A DNA stretch of 64,000 bases from Micromonospora sp. WMMA1947 (GTDB lineage Bacteria; Actinomycetota; Actinomycetes; Mycobacteriales; Micromonosporaceae): NCBI RefSeq assembly GCF_027497355.1, contig NZ_CP114909.1, forward strand, positions 4,111,001-4,175,000, written 5' to 3'. Shown one piece after another: positions 60,339 through 64,000 of the stretch (its first letter is position 1; the number at the start of each line of letters is the position of its first letter). The translations under genes were made by a program, and so were the position numbers. Below the pieces are notes generated by a model. It made no database searches. It was not told where the DNA came from and saw nothing but the letters and a program-made list of their open reading frames with translations.

Positions 60339-61628
60339 TCAGGCCGCCCAGAGCAGTGCGAGGCCGGTGAAGGTGATCGCCACCATGCACACCAGCATGG
60401 GCACCATCGCCCGGGTGAGTCGTGCCGGCGGCAGGACGCCGGCCGCGTGGACGTGCGCTGCGACGCTGCCTACCACATGCCCGACGATCACCGCCGCCAC
60501 CTGCACCAGAGAGACGAGCAGTTGCGGGGGCACCCACGCGGTTGCCTCCGCAGCCTCGCCGTCGCCGCTGTGACCCGCACCGCCGAGGCTCTGGACCTGG
60601 ACGACGAACAGGGTGAAGTAGTGCGCGACGACGTAGCCGGCCGCGATGGGCACCAGACTGGGCGTGAGCCGTCCGGTGAGGACGGCGGGGGAGACCCCGC
60701 CGAGCCGGGCGGCCACCCCGGTCGCGGCGACGAACAGCGCGTACACCGCGGCTGCCGTGCCGAGCAGGGCCAGCGTGGACCACAGCATCGGTAGCGAGGC
60801 GTCTTCCAGGCGCGTCCGCATCCAGGCGCCGGAGCTGAGGCTGTCGTAGAAGGTGGCGCCGAGCAGCATCGCCACGGTGGCGAGGAGCCCGGGGGCGACG
60901 GGGACGGACGCCAGACCGACGAGTGGGCGCCGCAGCACCAGCACGCCGTCCACGTCCCGCCCGATCGGGGACATCCGTCCGACGAGGTCGGAGTAGACCT
61001 CGAACGCGTCCCCCTTCTCGAACCAGCGGTTGCCGAACAGCAGGCCGGCGGCGAGCTGCACGAGGGCGTACCCGGTGAGCCAGGCGGCCACCGACGAGGG
61101 TTGCTGCCGTGCCGGCGAGACAAGCTCCCACCAGGTGAAGCCGAACAGGCCGACGGCGGCCGGCCAGTGACCCAGCCGGTCGGGCAGGCGGAGCCTTCCC
61201 CGCGTGGGGTCGATCCGGACGACCCGACAGATGAGCGTCTGCGCGGTCCGGATCGGGTTCAGCTGCCGCCACACCCCGCCGAACAGCAGCGACAGCGGCA
61301 CCAGGCCGACCCAGAAGACGCCGAACACCGCCCCGAGCGCCGGGTTGTCCGGGCCCGCCGGGCCGGCCCAGAGCGTACCGAGTGTCCACGTCGCGGCACC
61401 GACGCCGAGCAGCGCCGCCGCCACGCGCAACGGGGGCTCGTCGACGATGGACCGCACCAGGTCGGGCAGCGGACGTTCCGCGTGTTCCGCAGGGGCTCTG
61501 CGTCCGCTCAGACGTAGAACGTCGAAGGAGGCGTAGAGGGCTGCGCACGCGGCGACCAACGCATACGAAAGTGGGATCGGGTCGTCCACGGAGCCGGTGA
61601 CGTGTGCGAGATTGATGACACCGTCCAT
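60339..61628 (-). CDS. Polytopic membrane protein, possibly 'fenitrothion hydrolase' family
   Basis: A 429-residue protein with about ten hydrophobic spans. The N-terminus INLAHVTGSVDDPIPLSYALVAACAALYASF and the central blocks (FGNRWFEKGDAFEVYSDLVGRMSPIGR; LMLGATFYDSL-like LLGATFYDSLSSG) resemble a family of actinobacterial membrane proteins that databases label fenitrothion hydrolase; that label is from memory and the hydrolase activity is doubtful for this protein. ATG 61628. It is convergent with the NRPS and separated by a terminator, so it may lie outside the cluster. Confidence 0.6.
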   Translation of the reverse strand: MDGVINLAHVTGSVDDPIPLSYALVAACAALYASFDVLRLSGRRAPAEHAERPLPDLVRSIVDEPPLRVAAALLGVGAATWTLGTLWAGPAGPDNPALGAVFGVFWVGLVPLSLLFGGVWRQLNPIRTAQTLICRVVRIDPTRGRLRLPDRLGHWPAAVGLFGFTWWELVSPARQQPSSVAAWLTGYALVQLAAGLLFGNRWFEKGDAFEVYSDLVGRMSPIGRDVDGVLVLRRPLVGLASVPVAPGLLATVAMLLGATFYDSLSSGAWMRTRLEDASLPMLWSTLALLGTAAAVYALFVAATGVAARLGGVSPAVLTGRLTPSLVPIAAGYVVAHYFTLFVVQVQSLGGAGHSGDGEAAEATAWVPPQLLVSLVQVAAVIVGHVVGSVAAHVHAAGVLPPARLTRAMVPMLVCMVAITFTGLALLWAA

Positions 61629-61818
61629 CGGGGCAGCGTGGTTTCCCGGCCGCCGTCATGCCAGCCTCGGACTGTGCTGCCACCGGGTCAGGGTGGGGTG
61701 TGCCCGACCGGAGTGGCCTTCTCGCTGGACCGATCGTGGTGGTCGTCGGAGCGTGTCCACGGGCCGTTCGTGCTGCGAGGCTCGATGTGTTCCTACGCCC
61801 CTGGAAGGGAGTGCCGCT

Positions 61819-62241
61819 GTGCCGACCGTTCCCGCGCTCGGTCGTGCCGCCGTCTTCGCCGGTGTCGTCGTGTTCCTTTTCGGACAGGCGTTCGACACCT
61901 ACTGGCACGCCCGCAACGTCTCATTCGTCCCAGAACCACCGCGGGAGCTGTGGAAGATCCACCTTGGCATCTACCTGGGTGCCGCCATGCTGACCGCACT
62001 CGGCGCCTGGCTGCTGACCCGGCCCGGGCTTCGGATCGCCGGCCTGCTGATGCTGGTGGGCGGGGGCGCCCAGCTCCTCGGCTTCGGGTGGGACATGTAC
62101 CTGCACGGACAGGGCCGGTCGAGGGAGATCTGGCACGACCTGCTCTGGTACGGATTCGCGGTCGCCGTTCTCGGCGTGGTGCGTCTGGAGGCGCTCATGC
62201 GTCGCCAACCGGTCGTCGCCAACATGCAGAACGCCGGCTGA
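61819..62241 (+). CDS. Small four-span membrane protein
   Basis: A 140-residue protein with four hydrophobic spans (AAVFAGVVVFLFGQAFDTYWHA; LGIYLGAAMLTALGAWLLT; IAGLLMLVGGGAQLLGFGWDMYLH; LLWYGFAVAVLGVVRLEAL). His/Trp/Asp residues at span ends (DTYWHARN, WDMYLHGQ, EIWHDLLW) recall metal- or haem-binding membrane proteins, but I cannot name a family. GTG 61819 has GGAAGGGA about 8 bases upstream. It lies 51 bases before the BlaI-type regulator and may share its transcript. Confidence 0.65.
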   Translation: MPTVPALGRAAVFAGVVVFLFGQAFDTYWHARNVSFVPEPPRELWKIHLGIYLGAAMLTALGAWLLTRPGLRIAGLLMLVGGGAQLLGFGWDMYLHGQGRSREIWHDLLWYGFAVAVLGVVRLEALMRRQPVVANMQNAG

Positions 62242-62292
62242 AGCGGCTACCTTTGTCGGCAAGGTATATCCGGTACGAAGGGTGGGGTGCTC

Positions 62293-62670
62293 ATGTCGTC
62301 CCAGCTGAGCAGGATGCTAGGAACCCTGGGTGCCGAGGTGCTGGAAACCCTGTGGGATGCGCCGAGGCCGCTCACGGTGCGGGAGGTGCAGGAGCGTCTC
62401 AACCGCGCCCGCCCGGAACCGCTCGCCTACACGACGATCATGACCGTGCTGGCGAGGCTCGCCGAGCGGGACATCCTGGTCCGCGAGATGAATGGCCGGG
62501 CGTACGTCTACCAGGCGGTCGTGGCCGACGCGGCGGAGCTGGCGGTGCGCGACGTGATCCGCGACCATGGCGAGATGGCCGTCGCCCACTTCGTCGACAT
62601 GTACTCCGCCGAACTCGGCATCCGGTCCCGCCTGAGTCGCTTGATACGCGATGAGGACGCCGGCGGATAA
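62293..62670 (+). CDS. BlaI/MecI/CopY family repressor
   Basis: A 125-residue winged-helix repressor (LGAEVLETLWDAPRPLTVREVQERL; YTTIMTVLARLAERDILVRE) of the penicillinase repressor family. Such repressors are cleaved or released through a BlaR1-type M56 metalloprotease, and exactly that gene follows 66 bases downstream. ATG 62293 is chosen, with a purine-rich GGGTGGGG 6 bases upstream; the GTG two codons earlier is possible. Confidence 0.9.
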   Translation: MSSQLSRMLGTLGAEVLETLWDAPRPLTVREVQERLNRARPEPLAYTTIMTVLARLAERDILVREMNGRAYVYQAVVADAAELAVRDVIRDHGEMAVAHFVDMYSAELGIRSRLSRLIRDEDAGG

Positions 62671-62736
62671 GCGCTCTGAGCGACCCGTCCGCCACCTGCG
62701 GCAAACGGCGACCAGACCTGAGGGAGGCAGCTGAGG

Positions 62737-63612
62737 ATGTGCTGCTCGGGCCGGTGGAGATACCCGCTGACGCGGGTGGCCCAGTTGACGACGGTGCTCG
62801 TCGTGCTCGGCTACCTGGTGACCGAGATGAGCCGGGCGGTGGCCTCGTTCGAGCCGGGGGCCGCGGGTGACAGCGGCGGGCTGCCGAGGTTGGCCGTCGA
62901 GATCCTCACCGCCGTCGGCATCGTGCTGACGGTGTCGGGGATCGTCCGCTGCGCGTTCACCCTGGTGCGTCAGTGCATGGGGATGTTGAGCCTGTCCGGG
63001 TGGGTGGCCGTGCACCGGATGGCGCCGGCTCCCCGGCTGCTGCGCGCCGCTGAGGGCGTCCTGCCTACCAATCGGATCGTGCAGGTCGACTCGCGCGGCG
63101 CGTTCGCGCTGACCTACGGTCTCCTACGGCCCCGGGTGTTGTTGAGCAGCGGATTCGTCGCGGTCGCCACCGAGGCCGAACTTGCCGTGGTGCTCCGGCA
63201 CGAATGGCACCACGCCGAGCGGCTCGACCCTCTGAACCGGTTGGTGCTCGGGCTGTTCTCCGCCCTGGTGTGGTACCTGCCCGGTAGCCGACGCATGCTC
63301 CGGCACCACCTGCTCTGCCAGGAACTGGCCGCCGACCGTGCGGCGCTGTCCCGATCCCGGCGCCAGGTGCTCGCGGGCGCGCTGTTGAAGGTCGCCTCGG
63401 CGCCGAAGTTCAATGCGGCCGTCGCCGGCATGCACACCGCGGAGATCCTCGAAGCCCGGGTACGGCAACTCGAGGGGCGGGTGGCCCGCCACGACGGGCG
63501 GCAGGCGGTGTACCGGCACATGCCCTGCGCACTGCTGATCGCCGCCGGACTGGTCGGTGACGTGACCCTGGCGACGGTCATCGAGCAGCTCTGCCGGCAG
63601 ACCGGAGGATGA
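62737..63612 (+). CDS. M56 family (BlaR1-like) membrane metalloprotease
   Basis: A 291-residue membrane protein with the zinc motif HEWHH (RHEWHHAERLDP, about 151) and the downstream Glu in CQELAADRAAL. Three or four spans (TTVLVVLGYLVTEM; VEILTAVGIVLTVSGIV; LNRLVLGLFSALVWYLP). No C-terminal penicillin-binding sensor domain is present, as is common for actinobacterial M56 proteins paired with BlaI. GGGAGG 9-14 bases before the ATG. It probably inactivates the upstream repressor upon a signal. Confidence 0.9.
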   Translation: MCCSGRWRYPLTRVAQLTTVLVVLGYLVTEMSRAVASFEPGAAGDSGGLPRLAVEILTAVGIVLTVSGIVRCAFTLVRQCMGMLSLSGWVAVHRMAPAPRLLRAAEGVLPTNRIVQVDSRGAFALTYGLLRPRVLLSSGFVAVATEAELAVVLRHEWHHAERLDPLNRLVLGLFSALVWYLPGSRRMLRHHLLCQELAADRAALSRSRRQVLAGALLKVASAPKFNAAVAGMHTAEILEARVRQLEGRVARHDGRQAVYRHMPCALLIAAGLVGDVTLATVIEQLCRQTGG

Positions 63613-63663
63613 CCGTCCCGGCCGGAGTTCCGTCGGCCGCCGCCGCAGCGGTGGGCCAGCAGG

Positions 63664-64000
63664 CTACGTCGCCGGCTCCACGGTCCGCCGCGCGTGTCGG
63701 AGCCGGAAGTCGTCGGGGTTGCGTCGGCGCACCATCCGCTGGTAGCGGGGTGTCCGGTAGGGCCAGTTCGTGGAGACCCGTCCGCTGGCGTCCTTGAACC
63801 AGCTGGTGCAGCGGTCGCCCCACACCATCCCGTCGAGGGCGCTGTCGACCAAGCGGCGCCACTCGGCCATCCGTTCCGGACGGACGTCCCACGCGCCGGC
63901 GCGCTGGTCGCGCGACGCCACCACCGACTGGGCGATGTAGTCCGCCTGCGACTCGAGCGCGAGCACCACTGAGTTGTGCCCGAGGTTGGTGTGCGGGCCG
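63664..64000 (-). CDS. Flavin-containing monooxygenase, C-terminal part
   Basis: C-terminal 111 residues of a gene that continues beyond the window. GPHTNLGHNSVVLALESQADYI and TSWFKDASGRVSTNWPYRTPRYQRMVRR are the end of NAD(P)H/FAD-dependent flavin monooxygenases of the Baeyer-Villiger/cyclohexanone monooxygenase type. No start or cofactor motif is in the window. It is convergent with the M56 gene. Confidence 0.8.
   Translation of the reverse strand, partial: GPHTNLGHNSVVLALESQADYIAQSVVASRDQRAGAWDVRPERMAEWRRLVDSALDGMVWGDRCTSWFKDASGRVSTNWPYRTPRYQRMVRRRNPDDFRLRHARRTVEPAT

Overview
The window is 64 kb of very GC-rich actinobacterial DNA. Frequent GTG starts, leaderless-looking promoters, a two-gene conservon remnant, mycothiol- and F420-type enzymes and CebR-type cellulose operators all fit a Micromonosporaceae-like actinomycete (Micromonospora or a close relative). 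That assignment is inference from gene content, not a database match.

Left part, 1-33.7 kb, is ordinary chromosome: the end of a sugar ABC transporter (permease, ATPase), an AlkZ-like winged-helix protein, a GNAT acetyltransferase, a WrbA-like flavoprotein, a fused anthranilate synthase with a clear tandem-Trp leader peptide and hairpin, an FGGY sugar kinase, and a conservon-type sensor kinase plus roadblock protein. Next come a GH1 beta-glucosidase and a large CBM2-GH48 cellulase sharing CebR-like operators, then small membrane and metabolic genes (DUF3159, PAP2, mycothiol-dependent isomerase family, DUF1028, LtrA, LLM oxidoreductase, SDR). A leftward operon follows: TPR/proline-rich/FN3 protein, beta-propeller/FN3 protein, MoxR ATPase, DUF58 protein and a transglutaminase-like membrane protein.

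At 33.9-35.4 kb a tRNA-Leu(GAG) is followed directly by a decayed large serine recombinase (N-terminus missing, two in-frame stops) whose frame runs into the tRNA. This marks an old integration site and a likely island boundary.

From 35.8 to about 60.3 kb lies a biosynthetic gene cluster: class III aminotransferase, tandem SnoaL-like protein, MerR regulator, thioredoxin-reductase-like CxxC flavoprotein, MFS exporter, crotonase/HAD fusion, small membrane protein, alpha/beta hydrolase, LuxR-type regulator, fatty acyl-AMP ligase (FAAL), SCP2-like protein, DrrAB-type ABC exporter, type II thioesterase, an anchored extracytoplasmic protein, and a 2667-residue NRPS. The NRPS reads carrier-(Cy-A-T)-(Cy-A-T)-E-like. 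Its two Cy-A-T modules are a tandem duplication of 3165 bp that looks identical at the DNA level. The A-domain code is close to the cysteine code, so the simplest prediction is an acyl starter (FAAL to N-terminal carrier) extended by two cysteines to a bis-thiazoline. The last domain has lost the HHxxxDG histidine and there is no cis thioesterase. Two cluster genes share a promoter-like repeat at exactly the same distance from their ATG, and two divergent promoter regions share GTTAC/GTAAC operator-like palindromes.

The right end (60.3-64 kb) holds a polytopic membrane protein, a small membrane protein, a BlaI-type repressor with an M56 metalloprotease, and the C-terminus of a flavin-containing monooxygenase.
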